NCBI GenBank assembly: GCA_003671075.1
Contig: QWPT01000006.1
Span: 18,347 to 61,955, forward strand
Direction: 5' to 3'
From: Planctomycetota bacterium
GTDB taxonomy: Bacteria; Planctomycetota; Phycisphaerae; Phycisphaerales; SM1A02
Length of the DNA stretch: 43,609 nt
Translations under genes and position numbers: made by a program
Shown here: piece by piece, positions 27,303-34,697 of the stretch
Layout of the letters: each line of letters opens with the position of its first letter
Position numbering within the stretch: position 1 is the first letter of the stretch
Notes under the pieces: generated by a model
The model's input: only the letters and a program-made list of their open reading frames with translations
What the model was told of the DNA's origin: nothing
Databases searched by the model: none

Positions 27303-28165
27303 GCTTGCAAAAACCTCCAGGTGAAGACCGGCAGGTCAAGCCAGCGCATAAAGCGGATCAGCCCGAACAGCATGGCGATCGCCAATGGCAGCATGAGCCA
27401 GCCCGCGATGTCATGGAAGTACTCGGCGTCGTGCGACGATGCGTAGGCATAGGCCAACGCCGTCGGCACCAGACGCACGACATTGCAGACGATCGCGATA
27501 AACGGGCTGGCCGCCAGCAACGCAATGCGCGCGTGCGTTCGCAGCGGAACGCTGAAGACGAAAGCAAAGAAGGTGAGCACCAGCGCAAACACCATGCGCA
27601 TTCCATCGCAAGCTTCGCCGACAAAGATGGAGCGACCCGAAATCTGAATCGAGTTTCCCGCGCGCTCAGTCGCAACGCCGATCACATCGAGCACCTCTTG
27701 CGTCACGCCAACGGCCAGCGATTGCAGCGGTGTTGCGAGCCAACGGCGAAACTCGCCCGGAACTGGAATCAGAAAGAGAAGCGCAAGAAACGCTGGGAAG
27801 AACTGGCGAACCACTTCGCGACCTGCCAACGCGATCGTGCAGGAAACCAGCGCAAGAATCGCGCCGAGATGAATCGCCGCACGAGTGTCGCTCTGCTCTC
27901 CCCACCACGCCAATGCGACCGCGCCAAACAGAACGGGCACCGCGGTCAAGCTTGGACGCTTGCGCACAAAACGCACACGCGAACGGCGCAGCCAAACCAA
28001 ATAGGCCGCAACAAAGGGAACGAGAAATATGTAGCCGTTGTCGGTGCGCTTGGATGCCTGCAGATAGATGTCGATCCACGCCGACCAAAACGCAAGCAAC
28101 GCGGCCGCAATCAGCGCACCGAATATCCACAGATCATTCCAGCTCCACTGACGGGCATTGTTCAC
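27299..28165 (-). CDS. exosortase (EpsH/XrtA-like transpeptidase)
   Basis: This is 288 residues with about eight transmembrane helices. The family catalytic residues are visible: Cys186 in VGEACDGMRMV, Arg231 in CNVVRLVPTAL and His251 in YFHDIAGWLM. LLFLIPVPGEFRRWLATPLQ and the DNGYIFLVP opening region also match EpsH. Exosortases recognise PEP-CTERM C-termini of exported proteins, cleave them and are thought to pass them to an acceptor on the cell surface or matrix. The motif reads EACDGMR where many exosortases have EACSG. The gene is embedded in the EPS operon (overlaps on both sides), and a candidate substrate lies at 34698-35420. Confidence 0.95.
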   Translation of the reverse strand: MNNARQWSWNDLWIFGALIAAALLAFWSAWIDIYLQASKRTDNGYIFLVPFVAAYLVWLRRSRVRFVRKRPSLTAVPVLFGAVALAWWGEQSDTRAAIHLGAILALVSCTIALAGREVVRQFFPAFLALLFLIPVPGEFRRWLATPLQSLAVGVTQEVLDVIGVATERAGNSIQISGRSIFVGEACDGMRMVFALVLTFFAFVFSVPLRTHARIALLAASPFIAIVCNVVRLVPTALAYAYASSHDAEYFHDIAGWLMLPLAIAMLFGLIRFMRWLDLPVFTWRFLQA

Positions 28166-29166
28166 GAGGCGCCTCCTTCGGTGCCCGATTTCTCAGTGGA
28201 GCCGAGTTCGCCGAAGACCTGGTCCACGACGAGGTACCCACATGGAACATGGCTTCCGGGCGGAACGATGCTGCGCGCAACCACTGCATCGGCGCAAACG
28301 CGTGCGCCAGGAAGAATCACCGAATCGACAACGAGCGCGCCGCGTTCGACGACGCAACCTCGGCAAAGAATGCTGTTTCCGCGCACGGTTGCGCCAGGCT
28401 CGACCACCGCGTCAACCGCATGAGCCGCGCCACCGTTGGCGCGGACAAGGGCGATCGCCTGCAAGTAGCTCTCGCGATCGCTGATTCGGCAAGATTCTTC
28501 GGTGGTCACGCACGCCGCAACCGTCAAGCCAACCGCGGTCATGGCAGGAATCAGTTGCTCCTTGAAATCGAAGAAGCCGATCGCGGGCACGCACTCAAGT
28601 GCACTCGCGGCGATCCACATCGCGCCCGAAGGAATTGCGCCCGTCGACGAACCGATCAGGGCGCCCTGCGTGATATCGATCGATGAAAGAAACTTTCGAA
28701 GGTCGAGGTTCGGCGTGTTTGAGGCCTCGATGACCAGCAGGCCACCGCAATGATCCTCTGGCGACATCATCGGCGCGCGCTCGCGCCAAATGTCGCCAAC
28801 CGTTCCCGCCGCGCCGCGATGCTCCGCCGTGTCAACGCGCACCTCGATCTGCACACCGGCAGGCGCCGCGATGCGCGCGTAGAACCTCGCGTCTGACTCC
28901 ACCACAACAGCAAGCAGGATGGTTCCACGGAAGCCAGCGTCAGCCAACTCGCCAATCCATCGTTCTGCAACGCTTTGTTCACCATCGATCGGCAGAGCCG
29001 CCGTCGGAAGTCCGAGGCTTCTCGCCAGAAATGCTGTTCGCGACGCCGCGCTTTGCCCAGCCAATAGGATCGCCACCGTTGCTGGGCAATGAACTGCTGG
29101 CGACGACTGCGCTCCGGTGTCCGCCGTCGAAACGTGGACGAATGGCGTGAGTGATAAAGGACTCAT
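28162..29166 (-). CDS. degenerate sugar nucleotidyltransferase-like protein with hexapeptide-repeat tail
   Basis: This encodes 334 residues from the ATG at 29166. The in-frame extension to 29331 overlaps an AT-rich upstream stretch and lacks similarity. The architecture follows NDP-sugar pyrophosphorylases: an N-terminal Rossmann-like half (VAILLAGQ, ALPIDGEQSVAERWIGELAD), the region EHRGAAGTVGDIW that mirrors the ExxGTAG loop, GAMWIAASAL, FFDFKEQLIPAM, then a left-handed beta-helix tail from about residue 250 (VVEPGATVRGNSIL, VVDSVILPGARVCADAVV). The nucleotide-binding GxGTRL signature is replaced by LLAGQSAASRTAF and the following catalytic Lys-Pro by Thr-Ala. It is therefore probably inactive as a pyrophosphorylase and may bind sugar nucleotides or regulate. 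It is the first gene of the eleven-gene run. Confidence 0.72.
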   Translation of the reverse strand: MSPLSLTPFVHVSTADTGAQSSPAVHCPATVAILLAGQSAASRTAFLARSLGLPTAALPIDGEQSVAERWIGELADAGFRGTILLAVVVESDARFYARIAAPAGVQIEVRVDTAEHRGAAGTVGDIWRERAPMMSPEDHCGGLLVIEASNTPNLDLRKFLSSIDITQGALIGSSTGAIPSGAMWIAASALECVPAIGFFDFKEQLIPAMTAVGLTVAACVTTEESCRISDRESYLQAIALVRANGGAAHAVDAVVEPGATVRGNSILCRGCVVERGALVVDSVILPGARVCADAVVARSIVPPGSHVPCGYLVVDQVFGELGSTEKSGTEGGAS

Positions 29167-29381
29167 CTCGATCGTGTCTCCGTTGCCCTGCGGCCTTGAT
29201 CTATCGACCGTCGCTCGAGGCGAATGAGGTGCCGTGTTGGTTTCCACTGCTGATTGCTGAGCAAATCCCGCGCGTTTTCTTACAGCAACGACGACATCCG
29301 CACCGCCGCTGCGCCCTACCAAGGCGCGCACAGACAGATAAATAAATTGTTCCCGGTCATGCCTGCACAGATGTCACTGTT
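29167..29381 (-). promoter_or_regulatory. 215-bp gap with AT-rich island upstream of the exosortase/rhamnose operon
   Basis: This gap separates the Wzy-like gene from the eleven-gene run on the same strand and holds no gene. An AT-rich island (minus strand caatttatttatctgt, near 29338-29353) stands out from the GC-rich surroundings and could carry a -10 element. I cannot assign a good -35. An internal promoter here is an inference. Confidence 0.35.
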
Positions 29382-30773
29382 TCAGCGTTCGCTGCGCGCC
29401 AAGGCCCCGACCGCAGAACCGCCGGGTGCGCGCCGTGAATCCGATGCGCTCGATGGATTGCGCGTAGTCACGCCGCGCGATCGCGCCTCTTCAACCGCAG
29501 CACTCTCGGCAAGAAACGCGCCCAGAGCGACGGTCAGGTACCAGATCATGGTCGTCTGCCCGAAGTAGCTGACCGCCAGAAAGATGGCCATTTGCGCGAA
29601 GATCGAGGCGCCGATTCCATAGACCACGAGATGCTGCGCGCTGCCAAAGGGAACCCGCCGCAGCCAGAAACCACAGGCGCGGAAGGAAAGCACCATGGTG
29701 GCGAACAGCGCGATCGTGGCCCAAATTCCGCCACGCACGCCCTCCAGGATGTACTGGTTCGTGACATCCTGCAAACCCCAGCCCCAATGGCGCGTCGAGG
29801 TGGTGCCGATCAGCCACCACTCGCTCAAGTGATTGATGGCTTGGTCGATGAGGTGAAATCGGTGGTATCCCGTGCTGCCGCCAACGAGGTCGATGCGTGC
29901 GATGAGGTGCCAGATTCCGTGAGTCATCACGAAGTTCAAGATGGTTCCCAACAGCAGGCCCGCCATCCAAACCACACGCAAATGTGCGCAGAATGGATAC
30001 GCCGCGAAGGCAGCGATCACGAAGATCAGGGCCGCAACGGGCGTACTTGAGGTGCAGCAAAACACAATGATGGTGGTGAGCGCGAAGCCGCCCAACGCAA
30101 TCCATTTTCCCGTCATGCCACCGCGCCAGCTGGCGAGCCAAAGTGGAAGCAGCGCGACGAAGTAGCAACCAGCGAGAATCGCGTGCGCGAACGCCCCCTG
30201 GCAACGTAGCTTTCCTTCGCGAATGTCGGTGAACAGCGGCACACCGCCGAACACCGAAAGCATGTTGCGACCAGTCGCCTTTTCGATGCCGAAAAGTACG
30301 GCAACCGGTAGGCAAACCAGCAGCGATTCGGCGGCAAGACGACGAACATCCTCGATGGTCCGCAAGCAGGCGCGAACCACCACATACATTCCAAGCGTGT
30401 CGAAACAACTGCCTATTTGCTGAATGAGCGTGCCCATCTCACCAGTACTCACGGGCATAAGTACGAGTTTCACCAAGGTTCCTGCGACGACTAGCCAGTC
30501 GATTGGTCCCATTCGAAAGCGAAACAACTGTGAAGACGCCGCAAGCCGCGACAACGCAACCATGACGCCGATGCGCAGAAATGGGAAGTCGGCGCCGGCG
30601 AGCACGACGCGTTGAGCCGTCGGTATGTACACAGCCAGACCAATCAAGACCAGCGGAATGGTGCGCATCGGGCCGAACAACAGCAACGCGCAAACAATCG
30701 CCAACGCCGCCAGCCCCACGGGATGGATCGTGTTCTGATTGACGTAGTCGAAACTGCTTGCGGCGAAGTCCAT
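29382..30773 (-). CDS. O-antigen ligase/polymerase-like membrane protein (Wzy/WaaL type)
   Basis: This is 463 residues with about ten hydrophobic helices, starting with ALAIVCALLLFGPMRTIPLV. A long extracytoplasmic loop near residues 290-350 contains GYHRFHLIDQAINHL, EWWLIGTTSTRHWGWGLQD and VTNQYILEGVRGG. This matches the Wzy_C pattern in which a conserved Arg/His and a small-residue GTG-like turn precede the next helix. The last 40 residues are basic and disordered. In a Wzy-dependent system it would polymerise lipid-linked repeat units at the periplasmic face, working with the Wzz/BY-kinase encoded downstream. A ligase role (WaaL-like) is the main alternative. Its start is preceded by a tandem repeat array. 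Confidence 0.87.
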   Translation of the reverse strand: MDFAASSFDYVNQNTIHPVGLAALAIVCALLLFGPMRTIPLVLIGLAVYIPTAQRVVLAGADFPFLRIGVMVALSRLAASSQLFRFRMGPIDWLVVAGTLVKLVLMPVSTGEMGTLIQQIGSCFDTLGMYVVVRACLRTIEDVRRLAAESLLVCLPVAVLFGIEKATGRNMLSVFGGVPLFTDIREGKLRCQGAFAHAILAGCYFVALLPLWLASWRGGMTGKWIALGGFALTTIIVFCCTSSTPVAALIFVIAAFAAYPFCAHLRVVWMAGLLLGTILNFVMTHGIWHLIARIDLVGGSTGYHRFHLIDQAINHLSEWWLIGTTSTRHWGWGLQDVTNQYILEGVRGGIWATIALFATMVLSFRACGFWLRRVPFGSAQHLVVYGIGASIFAQMAIFLAVSYFGQTTMIWYLTVALGAFLAESAAVEEARSRGVTTRNPSSASDSRRAPGGSAVGALARSER

Positions 30774-30798
30774 GCGTTTATCCAGGCGAATGTCCAGG

Positions 30799-30842
30799 CC
30801 ATGATCAGACCATGATCAGGCCATGATCAGACCATGATCAGG
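30799..30842. repeat. 11-bp tandem repeat array upstream of the Wzy-like gene
   Basis: Four copies of ccatgatcag(a/g) are arranged as two exact 22-bp double units. Each 11-bp unit contains the palindrome tgatca, giving evenly spaced sites one helical turn apart. The array ends 26 bp upstream of the start codon at 30773, in the region shared with the divergent acyltransferase gene. Confidence 0.93.
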
Positions 30843-31196
30843 CACTGCAGCGCGCCACGGGTTTCATCGGTCGCGTCCGCTTACGGCGTGAGGTCCAACA
30901 GGCGCAAGGCGCAAGGAGAGCATTTGCGTTCGATCTCAAATGCGTCCCAAGTTGCGACTGTGCCAATGACAACGTCTGTACCTTCAAGTCCGCATTGGTT
31001 CCATCGCCAACATGTGCGAGGGGTTTCCCCCATGTACGCGCCGAAAATGCCGATGAAGTGCGCGGTCTCAGGTTCCCCCCGCGGGCAGGCAAGCGGTCAC
31101 ACGAGTGATCGGTCGATGAAGACAAACTCAATGCCCAACGAAACCAGCAACAACAAAACCTCCACATCGAATCTCCGAACCGGCGAGGTTCGATTG
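30843..31196. other. gene-free divergent region upstream of the acyltransferase gene
   Basis: About 350 bp contain no supported gene; the reading frame open across it lacks family similarity until 31197. It holds an inverted repeat gcatttg / caaatgc (30922-30945) and a nested stem at 31010-31035 (acatg/catgt around gggg-ttt-cccc). Its last 70 bp are unusually A/C-rich, as in an untranslated leader. No clear promoter could be assigned. Confidence 0.5.
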
Positions 31197-31844
31197 ATGA
31201 CGCGATACCAACGCGGCCTTCGCATCGTGCGGGCATGGCGGCGTCTTCAAGCGATGCTGCACACCGCCTGGCTACGCGTGCAAGGCGCGCACATCGGCCG
31301 CCATGTTTATTTCGGCAAGAGTTCGCAGATCTACGGCCACGCTGGAATCAACATCGCCGACGGCGTGAACCTCGGTCACCGCGTGCGTCTTGAGACGCAC
31401 CTCACCGAACATGGGCAGGCGCAATTGACCATCGGTTCGGGAACTTGCATCGGCAACGACTTTCACGCCGGCGCTGCGCTGCGCGTGCTCATCGGCCGCA
31501 ACTGCATGCTTGCATCGGCCTGCACCGTGCTCGACCACGATCACGATTTCTCCGATCCATTCAATCCGCATCAAGCGCGGGAAGGCGTGGTGGCCGCAGC
31601 AACCGTCATCGAGGATTCGGTGTTCCTTGGGGAACGCGTGATCGTGCTCAAGGGCGTTCGCATCGGCAATGGCAGTGTCATTGGCGCCAACTCAGTGGTC
31701 TGCTCCGACATTCCTCCGCTCACAATGGCCGCGGGAATTCCTGCGCGACCGCTGCGGCGTTGGAGTGAATCCACCGGCAAGTGGGAACGCATCGCAGCAC
31801 CGAACAGCGCGGATGCAAGCGGTCGATCTGGAGTTGGTCACTGA
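31197..31844 (+). CDS. hexapeptide-repeat acyltransferase (WcaF/WbbJ-like)
   Basis: This is 215 residues from the ATG at 31197, preceded by GAGG and by the start of recognisable sequence (MTRYQRGLRIVRAWRRL). The longer frame from 30834 is unsupported. The body is a left-handed beta-helix of hexapeptide repeats (GAHIGRHVYFGKSSQIYG, LTIGSGTCIGNDFHAG, VLIGRNCMLASACTV), with the catalytic-type DHDHDFSDP loop. VFLGERVIVLKGVRIGNGSV and SDIPPLTMAAGIPARPLRRW end the domain as in Wbb/Wca O-acetyltransferases. It probably uses acetyl-CoA to acylate a sugar of the polymer in the cytoplasm. The stop overlaps the following GT4 gene (TGATG). Confidence 0.88.
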   Translation: MTRYQRGLRIVRAWRRLQAMLHTAWLRVQGAHIGRHVYFGKSSQIYGHAGINIADGVNLGHRVRLETHLTEHGQAQLTIGSGTCIGNDFHAGAALRVLIGRNCMLASACTVLDHDHDFSDPFNPHQAREGVVAAATVIEDSVFLGERVIVLKGVRIGNGSVIGANSVVCSDIPPLTMAAGIPARPLRRWSESTGKWERIAAPNSADASGRSGVGH

Positions 31845-33211
31845 TGCGCGTCCTTCTCATCGCCCACTACTTTCCGCCCGACGGTGGCGCAGGCAGCCAG
31901 CGCCCCGCCTCGTTCGCCCAGCATTTTCCCAGTTTGGGCGCGGAAATCACTGTGGTTTGCCGCCAACTCGATGATGGCAAACGCGGCGTCTACGAGCCCG
32001 CCGACCGCACGCTCGTTGAACGAACCGCGCAGGCGCGCATTCGCCGCGCGGTTGCTCTTGATGGCGAGACCTGGACGTCGGCACTCCTGCGCGAAGCGCG
32101 CGAGGCTGTCCGCGTCGAACGCCCCGACATCATCGTCGTCACCCTGAGTCCGTTCGAGCACGCCGAAGTCGGCTTTGCCATTCAACGCGAGTTCGGCATT
32201 CCTGTAGTGCTCGACCTACGCGATCCGTGGGCGCTCGACGGCTGGCACACCTACCGCCACCACTTCCAATGGCGCGCGGCCCTGGCAACAATGCGTCACG
32301 CGCTGGAATCGGCCGATGGCGTGGTGATGAATGTTCCTGGCGCGCGCACCGCCGCCGAGACCATCGCGCCGCGTCGTGGAAAGCTCCCTTACGGAGTCGT
32401 CACCAACGGATGGGAAGAGTCGGACTTCGCGCAGACCCCCGATGTTCCCGTTTCCAACAAATTGCGCATTCGCTTTGCGGGAACCTTCGTCTGTCGATTT
32501 ATGAATGACCGTTCGCTTTTGCGGCAAATGCGCGCACTGCTTCGAGGGCGCGGCGAATCGATCGACGAACGCGGTCGGTCGCCGCTCTATCTGCTGGGCG
32601 CACTCAAATGGATGCGCGATGAACACTTTGGTCCAGCCGCCGAAGACTTCATGCTCGAGATTGCTGGAGCGCGAGAAGCGCAAACCGACGAGATCATTGC
32701 GGAAAGCGGATGCGCCGATTCTGTGCGCCAGGTCGGCTATCTCCCGCACAATGAAAGCGCGCGCTTCATAAGCGGTGCCGATGTTCTGCTTCTGCCCATG
32801 CATGGCCTGCGTCGAGGCGCGCGCGCGCGCATGGTGCCGGGAAAGCTCTACGAGTATCTCGGCACTGGGCGCCCCATTCTCGGCCTCTGCCCCGACGGCG
32901 ATGCGCGCGATTGGATTCTGCGCGATCCCCGCTCGCGCGTCGGCTATCCGACGCATGTGCTCTCGATCGCGCGAAAGCTTCGCGAAATGCACGCGATGTG
33001 GCGCAACGGCGAGTATGTGCATTCGCGCCGACCAGAATGGGTACATGAATTCTCTCGACGCACTCAAGCGCAGCGCATGGTCGATTATCTCAGTCAGGTC
33101 ATCGAACAGTCACGCGCGCCATTTTGCTCGCAAGCTTGTTCGCAAGCTTGTTCGCAAGTTTGTTCGCAAGTTTGCGAACAAGCACCCGCGCCTCGTCGAT
33201 CAGCGGCGTAA
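31844..33211 (+). CDS. glycosyltransferase family 4
   Basis: This is 455 residues from the ATG at 31844, coupled to the acyltransferase stop (TGATG) with GGAG 10 nt upstream. The GT-B N-terminal domain starts MRVLLIAHYFPPDGGAGSQR and includes VVLDLRDPWALDGW. The C-terminal donor domain has RQVGYLPHNESARFISGADV and GKLYEYLGTGRPILGLCP, the usual nucleotide-sugar site. It adds a sugar to the polymer repeat unit at the cytoplasmic face. The last 30 residues are odd: a Cys-rich tail of CSQA/CSQV units produced by a 12-bp DNA repeat, then PAPRRSAA. The 3' end overlaps the convergent asparagine-synthase-like gene by 12 bp. Confidence 0.9.
   Translation: MRVLLIAHYFPPDGGAGSQRPASFAQHFPSLGAEITVVCRQLDDGKRGVYEPADRTLVERTAQARIRRAVALDGETWTSALLREAREAVRVERPDIIVVTLSPFEHAEVGFAIQREFGIPVVLDLRDPWALDGWHTYRHHFQWRAALATMRHALESADGVVMNVPGARTAAETIAPRRGKLPYGVVTNGWEESDFAQTPDVPVSNKLRIRFAGTFVCRFMNDRSLLRQMRALLRGRGESIDERGRSPLYLLGALKWMRDEHFGPAAEDFMLEIAGAREAQTDEIIAESGCADSVRQVGYLPHNESARFISGADVLLLPMHGLRRGARARMVPGKLYEYLGTGRPILGLCPDGDARDWILRDPRSRVGYPTHVLSIARKLREMHAMWRNGEYVHSRRPEWVHEFSRRTQAQRMVDYLSQVIEQSRAPFCSQACSQACSQVCSQVCEQAPAPRRSAA
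33125..33172. repeat. 12-bp tandem repeat in the GT4 gene tail
   Basis: Four copies of tgttcgcaag(c/t)t, the first with one change, encode CSQA/CSQV units. The array runs into a perfect 10-bp inverted repeat, ttgttcgcaa / ttgcgaacaa (33160-33169 and 33172-33181), located between the two convergent gene ends. Confidence 0.92.
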
Positions 33212-34573
33212 ATGAGGTTCGGAGAGGAATCCCGTTGAGCGATCGAGCGATGCCAGCAGTCCAACTGCGGCGCGGTCGAACGATCGGCGCTGTCCAACCG
33301 TCGCGTCGGCGACGGTCGCCAACCGCTTGAGCGCGGGAGGAAGACCTCGCACGAACGCGATCCACCCCAAGCGCGAACGGACGGATCGAACGGGGTAGCG
33401 CATCCATCGCGGCAACACGCCGCTCTCGGCTTTGGAAAACGGAATCCCCGTGTCATCCAACCTGCGCAGCATGGTCTCGCGCCAATCGGCGGCCAGCGCC
33501 TCCTTGCCGTCCATCGCCGCCAGTGCTCGACAAAGATGCTCGTCAAACAGCGGCGTCCGCACCAGCTCGTGGGGCAATTGACCGTAGGCGGAAGCACCGA
33601 TGCCGCGCCGTGTCCAGTGCAGCAAGCTGTACATGCCCAGCGGATTGGGCGTCGACTCGAGGCTGCGCATCACGCTGGCGAATTCATTCAGAACTGCCTC
33701 GCGCTCAGCGAGCGAAACTCCCTCTGCACGCGCCGCCGCGAGAAATCCAGCGGAAACGCCGCTCCCGTGTGCAGCGGTCCAGTCAAAAAGATCCTCGATC
33801 CTACGGTCCTTCCACAACAACATCGCTTCGGGATGCAGCAGCGATCCGGTCGAAAGCACACCAGCACCGATCCCGTCGGTGACGCCGCCGCCGTTTGGGC
33901 CGCCGTTTAGGCCGCCGTATAAGTTATGGCCGCGCGCACGGACCATCTGAGAGATGGCCATGAACCACTCGTGCTCGAGCGATTGAAAGGACTGCATGGC
34001 GTGGCGATCAAGTTCGCGCGAACCGTCGAAGGACAGCGGCGCGACCCGCTCGATCGGTTCTCCAACCGCCGCCGCAAAACGCGCGGCCACCGCCGCATCG
34101 CTCTGTGCACCCCGCTGGGCAAGCGTCAACACCGCGCTCGGCCGAATGGCGAGCTTGCGCATGACCAAAAGAATCAGTCGCGAATCGCGTCCGCCGCTCA
34201 GCAACACCATCGGCCGTTGCGAGCCCAGCGCATTGCGGACCGCCTCCGTGACGAGTTCCTCGATTTGTGCGGCGTTCGCAACGCGCGTCGCCGCGAAACC
34301 GCTGACATCGACCTCGTTGCAGCTCACACCGGCAAGAACCGTTCGCCCCGCAACCGCATAGCCGAGCGAAAGCACCGTCGCGAGACCGATCGGATCCACC
34401 TTGGCGCCTCGATGCAACAAGGCGCCAAACGTCGGCTGATTCAACGGCGTGCCCGCAAGGCCGAACAGCGGCCGAAGACTCGTTGCCCTTGCATCCGAAA
34501 CTATCTGGACCGCCCGGCCCATCGCGTCCACCGGAGTTGTCGTTGGCCCCTCGCGAGCGTTCATGCTTGACAT
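33200..34573 (-). CDS. asparagine-synthase-like protein lacking the glutaminase domain
   Basis: This is 457 residues. The ATP-pyrophosphatase loop VLLSGGRDSRLILL (about residues 121-134) identifies the asparagine synthase C-terminal domain fold (PF00733 type). The segment VDPIGLATVLSLGYAVAGRT before it matches the linker that follows the glutaminase domain in AsnB homologues. The N-terminal Cys2 glutaminase domain itself is absent: only about 60 unrelated residues precede the linker. Such proteins in polysaccharide loci are thought to amidate or aminate an acidic sugar or peptide, but this is not established here. A 12-bp repeat gives a GLNGGPNGGG stretch near residue 220. An alternative start is the ATG at 34564. 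The gene converges with the GT4 gene. Confidence 0.8.
   Translation of the reverse strand: MSSMNAREGPTTTPVDAMGRAVQIVSDARATSLRPLFGLAGTPLNQPTFGALLHRGAKVDPIGLATVLSLGYAVAGRTVLAGVSCNEVDVSGFAATRVANAAQIEELVTEAVRNALGSQRPMVLLSGGRDSRLILLVMRKLAIRPSAVLTLAQRGAQSDAAVAARFAAAVGEPIERVAPLSFDGSRELDRHAMQSFQSLEHEWFMAISQMVRARGHNLYGGLNGGPNGGGVTDGIGAGVLSTGSLLHPEAMLLWKDRRIEDLFDWTAAHGSGVSAGFLAAARAEGVSLAEREAVLNEFASVMRSLESTPNPLGMYSLLHWTRRGIGASAYGQLPHELVRTPLFDEHLCRALAAMDGKEALAADWRETMLRRLDDTGIPFSKAESGVLPRWMRYPVRSVRSRLGWIAFVRGLPPALKRLATVADATVGQRRSFDRAAVGLLASLDRSTGFLSEPHLRR
33887..33922. repeat. 12-bp tandem repeat inside the asparagine-synthase-like gene
   Basis: Three copies of gccgccgttt(g/a)g are present, the last diverged to gccgccgtataa. 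On the minus strand they encode the YGGLNGGPNGG stretch. This is a further 12-bp array inside a coding sequence. Confidence 0.85.
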
Positions 34574-34621
34574 TCTCGTCTATTTCGGCAGATACTTTCT
34601 ATCTTCACCAAAGAAGTGCAT

Positions 34622-34661
34622 TTAAAAATGAAGCGGTCGCCGTTTGGATCGGCGACCGCTT
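34622..34661 (-). terminator. intrinsic terminator of the PEP-CTERM-like gene
   Basis: A perfect 12-bp stem (aagcggtcgccg / cggcgaccgctt) with a 7-nt loop is followed on the minus strand by catttttaaa. It lies about 40 bp after the stop codon at 34698. Confidence 0.88.
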
Positions 34662-34697
34662 CGATGATGATAAATGTTTCCTGCGCAGCGCCGTGAA

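Noticed and set aside
30799-30842. CRISPR array
   Set aside because: The 11-bp units are contiguous with no spacers, and no cas genes are present.
27299-31196. Sigma-54 promoter for the EPS/exosortase genes, as used in some PEP-CTERM systems
   Set aside because: I found only partial matches to TGGCAC-N5-TTGC; none had both conserved blocks at the right spacing.
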